Positions 11,279-20,280 of a stretch of 64,000 nt of DNA are shown here, piece by piece; position 1 is the stretch's first letter, and each line of letters starts with the position of its first letter. Made by a program: the position numbers and the translations under genes. The notes beneath the pieces were generated by a model. The model was not told the DNA's origin. It did no database searches and saw nothing but the letters and a program-made list of their open reading frames with translations. The stretch is from Synergistaceae bacterium (GTDB taxonomy: Bacteria; Synergistota; Synergistia; Synergistales; Aminithiophilaceae), in the NCBI GenBank assembly GCA_016756725.1, contig JAESII010000004.1, positions 723,482 through 787,481 on the forward strand, given 5' to 3'.

Positions 11279-11305
11279 TTGTCAATATGCAGTATATCGT
11301 GACAA
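11279..11305. promoter_or_regulatory. Operator-like inverted repeat upstream of aconitase
   Basis: TTGTCA (11279-11284) and TGACAA (11300-11305) form a perfect 6-bp inverted pair, with a second inner pair ATAT/ATAT around GCAGT. It sits 25 bp upstream of the -35 box in an AT-rich patch, the placement of an activator site or upstream repressor operator. The cognate regulator is unknown. Confidence 0.45.
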
Positions 11306-11374
11306 AGATCGCAGATGGCTCTCAGCGGGCGCCAAGACTCTTTCGGACCGGGGCAAAGAGGGGAGAGACGAAAA

Positions 11375-11400
11375 GGGGACCTCCCCGAAGGAAGGTCCCC
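11375..11400 (-). terminator. Terminator of the PAS/HD-GYP gene
   Basis: On the minus strand GGGGACCT and AGGTCCCC form an 8-bp stem over a 10-nt loop, followed by TTTT. It lies about 50 bp after the stop of the HD-GYP gene at 11451. Confidence 0.7.
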
Positions 11401-11450
11401 GTGAAAGCCATTGTGATCATTTGGTGAAAAACGTCAATAATGATGCGGCT

Positions 11451-14081
11451 TCAGATCAGGCCGTCCTCGTCGAAGCGGAAGCCCTGACGGAAGAGGTCGA
11501 GGCAGGCGTCGACGACCTCCCCGTCGTAGCGGCTTCCCCGGTGGGCTTCGACCTCCTCCAGGGCCGCCGCCAGGCCCGGGGCGGGGCGGTAGGGGCGGTG
11601 GGAGGTCATGGCCTCGACGACGTCGGCGACGGCGATGATCCGGGCCGCCCGGCCGATCTCCCCGCCCTTCAGCCCCCGGGGGTAGCCGGAGCCGTCGAGG
11701 CGCTCGTGATGCTGGCGGACGATCTCCGCCACGGGCCAGGGAAAGTCGATGTCCTTGAGGATGGTCCAGCCGGCGTCGGCATGTTCGCGGACGATGGCGA
11801 ACTCGAGCTCGCTCAGCCGTCCCGGCTTGTTGAGGATCTCCGAGGGGACGCGGATCTTGCCGATGTCGTGGAGGCGGGCGGCGAAGAAGACGGCTTCCGT
11901 TTCTGCCTCGGAGAGGCCGAGCCTTCCCGCCAGGGCCCGGGCGAGGCGGGCCACTCGTTCCTGATGGCCCGCCGTGTAGGGGTCGCGGGTCTCGACGGCC
12001 TTGGCCAGGACGGCGATGGTCCCCTCCTGGGCCTGGCGGATCTTGAGGTAGCTTGCCGCCAGGGCCTCCCGGTCCCGTTCGCGGGCCTCGTCGGCCTCGA
12101 TGAGAGAGAGGGCGAAGGCCACGTCGCCCGAGACCTCGCGGAAGAGAGCGAGCTCCTCCTCGTCGGCGGACACGCCGTCGGGCAGGGTCAGGCCGAGGAC
12201 GCCGTAGGTCCTGTCCTGGTGATCGAGTCGCGACAGAAGGAGCGTCTTGTCGGTCCTGGCCGAGCAGGCGGGGCAGCCGATGCAACAGCTTTGAATCCCC
12301 TCGATCTGGGCGTATCCTGTTTCCACCAACACCTCGGCGGCGCAGGGGGGAAGAAAACCGTCGCGGAGGAGGGTGATGGCCGGGATGCATTCGGTCTCCC
12401 CGCCGGAGCTCGCGAAGGTGGTCAGCCCTTCGCAGGCGTCGAAGAGGGCGATCCAGGCCGAGAGGTAGCCCCGTTCGTCGACGAAGAGATCGCAGACGCT
12501 CCTGAGGAGCCGCGACCGGTCCCGTTCGGCCACGATGAGGCGGTTGATCTCCCGGATCGATCGCAGGACGCGGTTGAGATGGTCCGTCTGCTTCCGGGCC
12601 CGCTCGAGCTCGCTGATGTCCCGGAAGAGGGTGACGAACCGGCCTGCTTCCATGCGGTAGACGACGATCTCGAAGGTCTTCGCCAGGACCGGGTCAAAGC
12701 GGATGAAGGAGGCGGGGCGCCCCGTGCGGACGACGTCGCCGTAGGTGTCGATCCAGAACCGGTCGCTGTCGGGCAGGGCCTCGAGCAGGGTCTTGCCCAG
12801 GACCTCCTCGGTCAGTCCCGTGAGGGAGAAAAAGGCCGGGTTGGCGTCGAGAAAGCGGTAGTCGGCGGGCTCTCCCCTGTCGTCGTAGACCATCTCGTGA
12901 AGGGCGAAGCCGTCGAGCATGCTCTCGAAGAGGAGGCGGTAGCTCCTTTCCAGGCGGCGTCCTTCGGTGACGTCGCGGCAGATGACGAGAGTGCCGCCGC
13001 CGGCCTCGGCCACGGCGCGGCAGCTGAACTGGCGGCTGTTGTCCCCGGGGAGGGTGATGAGCCTCTCCCGGTTCTCCCCACCGGTAGGGGCTTGGGCGAG
13101 AAGGGCCTCCCAGTCGCGGCAGAAGCCCTCGTCGATGCCGGCTTCGCCCAGGGACCGTCCTTCGAGGCTGCCCGGGGCCAGGCCCAGGGCGGCCTCGGCT
13201 TCAGGGCCGGCGAAGCGGCACCGGCCCGAGCCGTCGAAGCGGAGGATCCTGTCGGGCAGGTTGGCGATGAGATCCCGGTACTGGCTCCGGCTCGCCTCGA
13301 TCTCCCGGGTCCGACGGCGGTTTTCGGTGACGTCCCGGAGGACCATGACGGCACCGGCGAGCTCGCCCTCGTCGGTGACGATCGGGGCGGCGCTGTCGGC
13401 CACGTCATGGAGTGCTCCCCGGCTGTCGACGAGGAGGGCCCCCTCGTCGAGGCCGATGACGGCCCGTTCCCTCAGTGCCCGGCGCAGGGGGTTTTCGAGA
13501 GGGCCGCCGGCGCCGTCGCGGAGGGTGACGACCTCCTCGACGGCCCGGCCCAGGGCTTCAGCTTGGCCCGTCAGCGATTGGGCAGCGCCGTTGAGGCTCG
13601 TGACGCGGCCTTCGGTGTCGGTGGTGATGACGGCGTCTCCGATGCTTCGGAGCGTCGCCTCCAGGTGGGCCTTCGCCGCTTCGAGGCGCCGCCGCGATTG
13701 CACCCGCTCCGAGATGTCCCGGTAGAGGGCCAGGACGCCGACGATCCTGCCTTCGTAGAGGATCGGCAGGCCCAGGACGAAGACCTCCAGGGCGGTCCCG
13801 TCCCTGCGGTAGCGGGTCGTCTCGAACTGGACGGGCCGGCCGGCGAGGACCTGGTCCGTGTAGCTTTGGGCCTCACCGTAGCGTGGAGAGCCGCCGGAGA
13901 CGACGTCGTCGAGATCGCGACCGACCACCTCTTCCTCGTTGTAGCCGAAGAGGGAGCAGAAGGCGGGGTTGGCCCGCAGGAGTCTCTGATCGGCGTCGCA
14001 GATGGCGAGGCCTTCGGGCAGGTGCTCGAAGAGGCCGGTCAGGTAAGCTTCAATCCAGGGGGCGATCTGCTTCATCTTCAA
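11451..14081 (-). CDS. Multi-PAS, GAF-like, HD-GYP sensor phosphodiesterase
   Basis: 876 residues, no membrane segments. About four PAS domains occupy residues 15-500 (starts near FEHLPEGLAICDADQRLL, IGDAVITTDTEGRV, LIANLPDRILRFDGSG and FESMLDGFALHEMVYDD). A GAF-like region with a cysteine cluster (CCIGCPACS) follows at about 515-660. The C-terminal HD-GYP domain (690-850) has HDIGK, HHE and DGSGYP, so cyclic-di-GMP hydrolysis should be intact. The cysteine cluster may bind metal or sense redox state. The likely role is a cytoplasmic sensor lowering cyclic di-GMP. It is followed by its own terminator. Confidence 0.9.
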   Translation of the reverse strand: MKMKQIAPWIEAYLTGLFEHLPEGLAICDADQRLLRANPAFCSLFGYNEEEVVGRDLDDVVSGGSPRYGEAQSYTDQVLAGRPVQFETTRYRRDGTALEVFVLGLPILYEGRIVGVLALYRDISERVQSRRRLEAAKAHLEATLRSIGDAVITTDTEGRVTSLNGAAQSLTGQAEALGRAVEEVVTLRDGAGGPLENPLRRALRERAVIGLDEGALLVDSRGALHDVADSAAPIVTDEGELAGAVMVLRDVTENRRRTREIEASRSQYRDLIANLPDRILRFDGSGRCRFAGPEAEAALGLAPGSLEGRSLGEAGIDEGFCRDWEALLAQAPTGGENRERLITLPGDNSRQFSCRAVAEAGGGTLVICRDVTEGRRLERSYRLLFESMLDGFALHEMVYDDRGEPADYRFLDANPAFFSLTGLTEEVLGKTLLEALPDSDRFWIDTYGDVVRTGRPASFIRFDPVLAKTFEIVVYRMEAGRFVTLFRDISELERARKQTDHLNRVLRSIREINRLIVAERDRSRLLRSVCDLFVDERGYLSAWIALFDACEGLTTFASSGGETECIPAITLLRDGFLPPCAAEVLVETGYAQIEGIQSCCIGCPACSARTDKTLLLSRLDHQDRTYGVLGLTLPDGVSADEEELALFREVSGDVAFALSLIEADEARERDREALAASYLKIRQAQEGTIAVLAKAVETRDPYTAGHQERVARLARALAGRLGLSEAETEAVFFAARLHDIGKIRVPSEILNKPGRLSELEFAIVREHADAGWTILKDIDFPWPVAEIVRQHHERLDGSGYPRGLKGGEIGRAARIIAVADVVEAMTSHRPYRPAPGLAAALEEVEAHRGSRYDGEVVDACLDLFRQGFRFDEDGLI

Positions 14082-14114
14082 GGCCTCCTCGCGTTGCGGT
14101 GCCGTGATGAGAGA

Positions 14115-14897
14115 TCAGGAGAAAAAGGAAAGGGAGGTGACGATCGTTCCCTTCGGGATTTTCGGCAGACCCCTCAGGGCCAGGAGGACGCCGGGGACGT
14201 AGACGGCGCTGCTGAAATCCTGGACGGTGATGCGGATCAGCTCGTCGGGACGCCCCAGGGTGATCTCGTGCTCCGAGTAGCTGCCGGGGTAGGGAAGGCG
14301 CTGGGAGAGGATCTGGCAGCCCTCACGGGAGGCGCCGAGGACGCCGTCGATGACGGGCCGGCTCTCGACGGGGCCGGCCTCGCCCGAGGCGGCTTCGGCC
14401 AGGGTCAGGGCCGTTCCGCTGGGGGCATTGGCCATGCGGGCCGGGTGGCGGTCGATGATGCTCACGTAGGGGTAGTGGGCGCGGACCCTTTCGAGGAAAT
14501 CGGCCACGAGGTTGATGGCCAGACCGTAGTTGGCGATGACGACCCAGCGGAGTCCCTTCGACGCGGCCAGGGCTTTGGCCTCGGCCATCATGGCCTCGTC
14601 GAAGCCCGTCGTGCCGATGACGGCGTCAAGACCTCGCTCGGCGTAGAGACGGAGGTTGTCCATGACGATGCGGGTCGAGGTGAAGTCGACGACGGCGTCG
14701 GGCCCGGCCTCGTCGAGTCCCCGGGCGAGGTCGTCATGGCCGGTGACGCCGCAGGGAGCAAGGCCCTGGAAGGCGGCCAGGTCGACGGCCCCTTCAGCGC
14801 AGAACCCGCCGGCCAGCTCCAGGTCGGCTTCGCCCAGGACGGCGCGAACCAGAAGACGCCCCACGTTGCCCGTGGCACCGGAGATGAAAAGGCGCAT
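14115..14897 (-). CDS. DapB-like dihydrodipicolinate reductase paralogue
   Basis: 260 residues; ATG at 14897 lies nine bases after AAAGGAGA. The N-terminal Rossmann motif is SGATGNVGR, and VIGTTGFDEAMM and NAPSGTAL are DapB signatures. In the DapB catalytic segment the first histidine is kept (IIDRHPARM) but the second histidine is Pro and the conserved lysine is Met. The C-terminal substrate region is also divergent. It is therefore probably a reductase of another substrate rather than the lysine-pathway enzyme, unless this family variant uses other residues. Ends 33 bp before the HD-GYP gene; no lysine biosynthesis genes are nearby. Confidence 0.7.
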   Translation of the reverse strand: MRLFISGATGNVGRLLVRAVLGEADLELAGGFCAEGAVDLAAFQGLAPCGVTGHDDLARGLDEAGPDAVVDFTSTRIVMDNLRLYAERGLDAVIGTTGFDEAMMAEAKALAASKGLRWVVIANYGLAINLVADFLERVRAHYPYVSIIDRHPARMANAPSGTALTLAEAASGEAGPVESRPVIDGVLGASREGCQILSQRLPYPGSYSEHEITLGRPDELIRITVQDFSSAVYVPGVLLALRGLPKIPKGTIVTSLSFFS

Positions 14898-15239
14898 GAA
14901 AGTCACTCTCCTTTCTTCCGGATCACAATGTCATGGCGATCAGAGCGCCGGAGGGAAAAGAAGAAATTAAAACAGGAAAACCCAGAAGGAGGACCGACGG
15001 CTTCAAAAAGGACGTAACTGTAAGTAAGATATCATAGAAAGGGAAGCCCTGACAGGAAGCCGTTATGATCCACTGAGGCGAGGCTGATGTTTCTCTTGTC
15101 CGCTCCGAAGGATGCTTTGAGAACGATGAAGAGGAGGTCAATTTTTCCTTGCCTTTCTCTCTTGCTTCCCTCCTTTCGGTGGCGCTAAGGTGACCCTGTC
15201 CCCGAAAGGGAGGACAGGAAAATGAAGGAGGTGTGGCTC
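14898..15239. other. Divergent intergenic region, 342 bp
   Basis: This gap separates the minus-strand DapB-like gene from the plus-strand alcohol dehydrogenase and should hold both promoters. I see AT-richer patches near 14960-15050 and 15130-15180 but no well-spaced -35/-10 pair and no clear -24/-12 element. A GAGGAGG at about 15131 precedes only a ~14-codon TTG frame, which I do not call. No hairpin terminator or repeat is evident. Confidence 0.5.
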
Positions 15240-16388
15240 ATGCCGGGAAGCTATTTCATGCCCCCAGTCAATCTCATCGAACGGGGTGCCCTGAAGAGGA
15301 TGGGGTACTGGGCCCGTTCCCTGGGCGGGAAGAGAGCTCTCGTCGTCGCCTCCCTGGGCGACGTCGGCGAAAATCAGGGCCGGGCCGTCCTTGAGGCCCT
15401 CGAGGCGGCGGGACTGGAAGGGGAGCTCTGGGCCGGGGCCGGGCCCAACCCGACGGACCGGATGGTCGAGGAGGCGTCAGAGCGGTATGGGGCGGCGGCC
15501 TGCGATTTTCTCGTCGCCGTCGGCGGCGGCAGCGCCATGGACTGTGCCAAGGCCGTCGGCCTCGTCGTCTCCGGAGGAGGGGCGATCGCCGACTATGAGG
15601 GCCTTCACCGGTCGACGAAGGATCTGCCCCTGCTGGTGACGGTCAACACGACGGCGGGAACGGGCAGCGAGGTCACCAATGCCGCCGTCATCACCGACAC
15701 GACCCGTCAGGTCAAGATGACCCTCATCGACTGGCGCATCACCCCCCGCCTTTCGGTGAACGATCCGGAGATGATGGTCTCCATGCCGCCTCATCTGACG
15801 GCCTCGACGGGCATGGACGCCCTCTCCCACGCCGTCGAGGCCTATGTCTGCCTTCAGGCGTCGCCCATCACCGACGCCCTGGCCTACAAGGCCGTGGAGC
15901 TCATCTACCGCTGGCTGCCCCGGGCCTTCGACGACGGCGCCGACATGGAGGCACGGGAGGGGATGTGCCATGCCGCCTTCCTGGCCGGCCTGGCCTTCAG
16001 CAACTCCGGCCTGGGCTATGTCCACGCCCTCTCTCATCCTCTGAGCGCACGCTACGACCTGCCCCACGGCGTCGTCAACGCCGTTCTGCTCCCCGCCGTG
16101 GAGCGCTTCAACCTTCCCGTCGCCGCCTCGAAGCTGGCCTCTCTGGCCCGGGCCATGGAGACGGCCCTCTCCTGGCGTTCGGAAGGGGAGAACGCCGAAC
16201 GGGCTCTGAAGGGCTTCGAGGATCTGAGAAGCCGGCTGGGTCTTCCCGGCCGCCTCGCCTCCCTGGGGGTCAGGGCTGCGGATCTGCCCGAGCTGGCCCG
16301 GGAGGCCTCGGGGGAGATCGTCGGCAAGGGGAACCCCCGCGAGGCCTCGACGGCGGCGCTGGCACAGATCTACCATGACGTTTTCTGA
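15240..16388 (+). CDS. Iron-containing alcohol dehydrogenase, PduQ-like
   Basis: 382 residues; ATG at 15240 is eight bases after AAGGAGG, so the upstream ATG at 15222 is rejected. NAD-binding GGGSAMDCAKA and TTAGTGSEVTNAAVI are present, with metal-binding histidines in MDALSHAVEAY and HALSHPLSARYDLPHG. It reduces an aldehyde to an alcohol or the reverse. Its position just ahead of the PocR-type regulators and the microcompartment operon suggests it serves as PduQ, recycling NAD by reducing propionaldehyde to propanol. No encapsulation-like helix is visible at either end, so luminal location is uncertain. Confidence 0.85.
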   Translation: MPGSYFMPPVNLIERGALKRMGYWARSLGGKRALVVASLGDVGENQGRAVLEALEAAGLEGELWAGAGPNPTDRMVEEASERYGAAACDFLVAVGGGSAMDCAKAVGLVVSGGGAIADYEGLHRSTKDLPLLVTVNTTAGTGSEVTNAAVITDTTRQVKMTLIDWRITPRLSVNDPEMMVSMPPHLTASTGMDALSHAVEAYVCLQASPITDALAYKAVELIYRWLPRAFDDGADMEAREGMCHAAFLAGLAFSNSGLGYVHALSHPLSARYDLPHGVVNAVLLPAVERFNLPVAASKLASLARAMETALSWRSEGENAERALKGFEDLRSRLGLPGRLASLGVRAADLPELAREASGEIVGKGNPREASTAALAQIYHDVF

Positions 16389-16491
16389 AAAGACGGAACG
16401 GGATGGCAATCCTTTCCCCTTTGGGGTAAAGTCCTGGAGGAGAGGCTTTTCCGTCACTCCCTTGTCCTTTCTGCCCCAGGAGGTGATTCCC

Positions 16492-17712
16492 CTGACCGAA
16501 CTGGCCTACGGTTCCCTCGAATGGTGGCAGCAGGTCGTCGACATCGACATGCTTCAGGAGATCATCGACCGTTTCGCCACTTCCCTTCAGTGCGGTGCCG
16601 TTCTGACGACGACCGAAGGTGAACCCGTCACCCAGCCCAGCAACTTCACGGCCTTCTGCCGCAAGGTCCGCCTGACCCGAGAGGGACGGATGCGCTGTTT
16701 CCGCAGTGACGCCGAGGGGGGCAGGAAAGGGCTCGAGATGGGCAATTTCCACATCTACCGCTGTCATACGGGGCTCATCGACATGGCCATTCCCCTCATC
16801 GTCGAGGGACGCCTCGTGGGCATTCTCCTTCTGGGCCAGGTCAAGGTGCGGCACTACAGCCGCGACGAGGCCGAGGAGCTGGCCCGGACGCGGTGGGACT
16901 TTTCGACGGACCCCGAGGACCTGATCGAACGGTTCCTTCAGGTCCCCGTCGTCGACGAGGAGCAGATCAACAGCGGCGGGGCCCTGTTGCGGCTTGTCGC
17001 CTCCCACGTCGTCACCCTCTGTGAGAGGCGCCTCACCGAACGGCGGCTGCTCCAGAAGGGCATTGCCCTCATGAAGGAACAGATGGACCGGGAGAGCCTG
17101 GAGCGCAACTTCAAGCTCAGCCAGGCCCGGAACCTCCACCGCCAGCTCAATCCCCACTTCGTCTTCAACACCCTCAACGCCATCAGCCGCCTGGCCATGT
17201 TCGAGGGCGCCACAGAGACTCAGAAGCTGACGATCCAGCTCGCCGAGTACCTCCGCTACGTGCTGCGCAAGCAGTCTCAGGAGGAGCTCGTCCCCCTCTC
17301 GCAGGAGCTGGAGTGCATCGGGCACTTCCTGGAGATCTATCAGGTCCGCTTCGGCGATCGCCTCTCTTTTTCCGTCGAGGCCACGGCCGAGGCCTCGCGG
17401 GTCCGCGTTCCCTTCATGGTCCTTCAGCCTCTCGTCGAGAACGCCGTCGTCCACGGCATCGAGCCCTCCCTCGCCCGGGGGGTCATCGAGGTCTCCTGCC
17501 GCATCGTTGAAGGTTGTCTCGTCATGCGCGTCGCCGATAACGGCGTGGGCTGCGACGTCGATCACCTCCAGTCGGGGCTGGGCATCGCCAACGTGAGGGA
17601 GAGACTGGAGCTCCATTTCGGCGACTCCGTCTCCCTCAACATCGACAGCCTGCCCGGAGGGGGGACCGCCGTCGACGTGACCCTGCCCGTCTCTGTCGAG
17701 GACGGGTCATGA
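16492..17712 (+). CDS. PocR-domain sensor histidine kinase (LytS-type), probable CTG start
   Basis: About 406 residues. Residues ~15-180 form a PocR sensory domain with its conserved cysteines (FCRKVR, MRCF, RCHTGLIDMAIPLI) and closing GQVKV. The kinase part is of the His_kinase/LytS class: NLHRQLNPHFVFNTLNAIS holds the phospho-acceptor His, followed by an ATPase domain (LVENAVVHGIE, DNGVGCD, GLGIANVRERL). No membrane segments. The start is chosen at CTG 16492, eight bases after a perfect AGGAGGTGA; the in-frame ATG at 16375 overlaps the previous gene and lacks a site. A GTG at 16483 is the alternative. It overlaps the response regulator by four bases and probably senses the diol or a metabolite. 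Confidence 0.85.
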   Translation: MTELAYGSLEWWQQVVDIDMLQEIIDRFATSLQCGAVLTTTEGEPVTQPSNFTAFCRKVRLTREGRMRCFRSDAEGGRKGLEMGNFHIYRCHTGLIDMAIPLIVEGRLVGILLLGQVKVRHYSRDEAEELARTRWDFSTDPEDLIERFLQVPVVDEEQINSGGALLRLVASHVVTLCERRLTERRLLQKGIALMKEQMDRESLERNFKLSQARNLHRQLNPHFVFNTLNAISRLAMFEGATETQKLTIQLAEYLRYVLRKQSQEELVPLSQELECIGHFLEIYQVRFGDRLSFSVEATAEASRVRVPFMVLQPLVENAVVHGIEPSLARGVIEVSCRIVEGCLVMRVADNGVGCDVDHLQSGLGIANVRERLELHFGDSVSLNIDSLPGGGTAVDVTLPVSVEDGS

Positions 17713-19295
17713 CCGAGCCCTACCGGATCCTCATCGTCGAGGACGAGCCACTGGAGCGGCGGGCTCTGGAGATGACCCTGGCCTCTCTCGTGACGGAGGA
17801 GCCCCTGGAGGTCCGGAGTGTCGCCACCGCTCCCGACTTCGAGTCCCTGGCCGAGTCATGGCTGCCCGACGTGGTCCTCCTCGACATCCGCATTCCCGGC
17901 GGCGACGGGCTCACCAGCCTCCGGGCCCTGAGAGGCCGGGGCTTTTCGAGCCATGTCGTCGTCCTGACGGCCTTTGACGTCTTCCAGTATGCCCAGAAGG
18001 CCATGGGCCTGGGCGTCACCTCCTTCCTCGTCAAGCCCGTGTCGGAGGGAACCTTCACCGAAACGCTTCAGAAGGTCTTTCAGGGCGTGGCCGAGAAGAG
18101 GAACCACAAGGCCCAGTTCGACGAGATCCGCGACTTCGTCGAGCGCAACCGGGGCGCCTTCGCCATGGGCATCATTCAGGATCTTCTCCGAGAGAAGGGC
18201 GTCGAGGCCAGCGTCGTCGGGATCATGGCCAGCCTGGGTCTGCCCCCGGCCCGCCCCTGCTACCTTTTCGGCGTCGTCTGCCTCGCCGAGGAGGAGGACC
18301 GCAAGGGGGAGCAGATCTTTCTCTGGGAGGCCTTCGAGAGGACCCTCGGTCCCGAGGTGATCGTCGTTCCCTGGCGCCGTTCGTCGGCTCTTCTGTTCAT
18401 CCCCTCCGGCGAGGCCATCGCCGAGCCCGATTTCGTCGCCTCCCGCCTCCTGGGGATCATCTCCAGCCGGGGTTTCGAGGCCAACATCGTCTACGGCGGA
18501 CGGATCCGCCGCCTTGAAGAACTGGCCCCGGCGGTGACCCAAGTCGAGGAGGGGCTTGAGGAGAGCCTCCTCAGCGGAACGGGACGGATCGTCATGCGCG
18601 ACGTCGTATCGGACGAGGGCGTGGCCGACCCGTCGCCGGTCCTGGCTCAGCCGGGACTGCTTGCCTCCCAGGCCCAGATCGTCGAGGGCTTCTCCTACGG
18701 ACAGCCGGAACAGATCACCCGCGGCAGCCGTGCCCTGGCGGACGTGCTCAACAAGATCGCCTTTCAGGACGTGGAGCTGGCCAAAATGCTCGTTTTGGGG
18801 CTGATGGGCCAGATCTGCCAGGTTCTGCTGAGCCTCAAGTGCGATTCCGGCTCGGTCCGGGCCTGGACGCGCCGCCAACTCCTCAATCTGCTGGCCCCCA
18901 ACACGCCGGTGGGCCTCAACCGGATCTTCTCCCAGGCCCTCGATCAGGCCTGGTCCGTCCGGGGCAGCGCCAGCGACACGGGGTCGATGATCATCGAGCA
19001 GTCCCTGGCCTACATTCGAGAACATTACGAGGAGGTCACCCTTGAGAGCGTCGCCGAGGCGGTCCATGTAAGCCCCTCCTACCTGAGCCGCCTCTTCCGC
19101 AAGGTCCTGAAACGGCGCTTCGTCGACGAGGTGAAGGCGATCCGCATCGAGAGGGCCAAGTCCCTTCTGGCCCAGGGCCATTCGGTGCGGGATGTGGCCA
19201 TCTCCGTCGGCTACGGCAACATCGCCTATTTCAGCACCCTCTTCCGTCAGATGACGGGCCGCAGTCCCAGCGAGTACCGGCGGGACCAGGAGTAG
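17709..19295 (+). CDS. Response regulator with AraC-type DNA-binding domain
   Basis: 528 residues. N-terminal receiver domain with the acidic pocket (VEDE), phospho-acceptor Asp in VVLLDIRIPGGDG, the Thr of LTAFD and the Lys of FLVKPVS. Residues ~125-410 form an unrecognised middle region of the type found in YesN-like regulators. The C-terminus is a two-helix-turn-helix AraC domain (VTLESVAEAVHVSPSYLSRL, VRDVAISVGYGNIAYFSTLF, GRSPSEYRR). Overlaps the PocR kinase by four bases (ATGA) and is followed by a terminator and the microcompartment operon, which it probably activates. Confidence 0.92.
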   Translation: MTEPYRILIVEDEPLERRALEMTLASLVTEEPLEVRSVATAPDFESLAESWLPDVVLLDIRIPGGDGLTSLRALRGRGFSSHVVVLTAFDVFQYAQKAMGLGVTSFLVKPVSEGTFTETLQKVFQGVAEKRNHKAQFDEIRDFVERNRGAFAMGIIQDLLREKGVEASVVGIMASLGLPPARPCYLFGVVCLAEEEDRKGEQIFLWEAFERTLGPEVIVVPWRRSSALLFIPSGEAIAEPDFVASRLLGIISSRGFEANIVYGGRIRRLEELAPAVTQVEEGLEESLLSGTGRIVMRDVVSDEGVADPSPVLAQPGLLASQAQIVEGFSYGQPEQITRGSRALADVLNKIAFQDVELAKMLVLGLMGQICQVLLSLKCDSGSVRAWTRRQLLNLLAPNTPVGLNRIFSQALDQAWSVRGSASDTGSMIIEQSLAYIREHYEEVTLESVAEAVHVSPSYLSRLFRKVLKRRFVDEVKAIRIERAKSLLAQGHSVRDVAISVGYGNIAYFSTLFRQMTGRSPSEYRRDQE

Positions 19296-19335
19296 GGGAG
19301 AGGTCAAAAAAACAAAAACATTAAAGACATTAACG

Positions 19336-19378
19336 AAAAGAGGAGCGACGGACGCCTTGGGCCCGCCGCTCCTCTTTT
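19336..19378 (+). terminator. Terminator of the two-component regulator genes
   Basis: A 12-bp stem (AAAAGAGGAGCG with CGCTCCTCTTTT) over a 19-nt GC-rich loop ends in a T-rich run, 40 bp after the response regulator. An A-rich tract with two ACATTAA repeats precedes it. The microcompartment operon promoter must lie between here and 19452, but I see no convincing -35/-10 pair. Confidence 0.8.
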
Positions 19379-19465
19379 CTTGATTGGACAAGTATACGGC
19401 TGCCGCGGTGAATGCCTCCGGCCCTTTCAGCGGGCAGACTGATAGAGACGGAAGGAGGGAAGGCC

Positions 19466-19807
19466 GTGATCGACGAGAAGCGACGGGTCATCCAGGAATA
19501 TGTCCCCGGCAAGCAGGTCACCCTGGCCCACGTCATCTGCAATCCCCGGAGGGAGCTCTGCGACCGGATCGGTGTCGACAATCACGGTGCCATCGGCGTC
19601 ATGACCATCACGCCCGGAGAAGGGGCCGTCATCGCCGCCGACATCGCCGGCAAGGCCGCCCCGGTCCACCTCGAGTTCGTCGACCGTTTCACGGGCTGTC
19701 TCATGGTCACTGGCGACGTCTCCTCCGTCGAGAGGGCCCTGGACGCCACCGTCGGCGCCCTTCAGTCCCTCCTCGGTTTCTACCCCGCCGGGATCACCCG
19801 CTCGTGA
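19466..19807 (+). CDS. pduU: Circularly permuted BMC shell protein, PduU/EutS type
   Basis: 113 residues; GTG at 19466 is seven bases after AAGGAGG. The N-terminal VIQEYVPGKQVTLAHVI, the AIGVMTITPGEGAVIAADIA segment and FVDRFTGCLMVTGDVSSVE are diagnostic of the permuted PduU/EutS hexamer family, which forms shell facets with a small beta-barrel over the pore. First gene of the microcompartment operon, overlapping the next gene by four bases. Confidence 0.92.
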   Translation: MIDEKRRVIQEYVPGKQVTLAHVICNPRRELCDRIGVDNHGAIGVMTITPGEGAVIAADIAGKAAPVHLEFVDRFTGCLMVTGDVSSVERALDATVGALQSLLGFYPAGITRS

Positions 19808-20280
19808 AGTCGCGCCTCATGGTCATGGGGCCCACGGGAGCCGGCAAGTCAACCCTCCTGGCGGCCCTGGGCGGTTCGCAGGAAGTGGCGAAAAAGACCG
19901 AATCCGTCGTCTTCACCGACAGCTCCGTCGATACGCCCGGCGAGGCCTTCGACATGCCCCGTCTCTATTTCATCCTCATCAACAGCGCCGTCAAGTCGGG
20001 CCTGGTCCTGCTCGTGGCCGACGCCACGAGGCCCCGGTTCTTCCCGGCCGGATTCACTAAAGTCATGAAGGGCCCCGTCATCGGGGTCATCAACAAGATT
20101 GACGTCGCCGGGGAGGCGGGGATCGACCTCTCCCGGCGGGCGCTCAAAGTCGCGGGAGTGAAGGAGGTTTTCGCCGTATCGGGAAAGGGAGGTCAGGGCC
20201 TCGAAGCGTTGAAAGCCCGTATCGAAGAAATCCTAGGGAGGTGCTGTGCGAATGAACGGAGAAGCGCTCGGATTGATTGA
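19804..20280 (+). CDS. pduV: PduV/EutP-family small GTPase
   Basis: 158 residues starting at a GTG that overlaps the pduU stop (GTGA). P-loop [10 protein letters not shown]3 region DTPGE and G4 NKID are visible; a [11 protein letters not shown] segment fits G5. PduV/EutP are Ras-like GTPases linked to microcompartment positioning or biogenesis; the exact role is unsettled. The last ~28 bases overlap the following shell gene. Confidence 0.9.
   Translation: MKSRLMVMGPTGAGKSTLLAALGGSQEVAKKTESVVFTDSSVDTPGEAFDMPRLYFILINSAVKSGLVLLVADATRPRFFPAGFTKVMKGPVIGVINKIDVAGEAGIDLSRRALKVAGVKEVFAVSGKGGQGLEALKARIEEILGRCCANERRSARID

Noticed and set aside
11217-15017. A 1266-codon open frame on the plus strand
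   Set aside because: It is the exact antisense of the multi-PAS HD-GYP gene and the DapB-like gene, both of which have clear motifs and ribosome sites. Composition is typical of a shadow frame.
14923-15141. A 72-codon minus-strand frame in the divergent gap
   Set aside because: No ribosome site or protein-like pattern; it overlaps the region where promoters are expected.
16375-16491. N-terminal extension of the PocR kinase from ATG 16375
   Set aside because: It overlaps the alcohol dehydrogenase end, has no ribosome site, and the added residues look like translated intergenic sequence, whereas CTG 16492 follows a perfect Shine-Dalgarno sequence.
19380-19465. Cobalamin riboswitch ahead of the microcompartment operon
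   Set aside because: The gap is too short and lacks a B12-box-like sequence; the control appears to be through the PocR kinase and AraC regulator.
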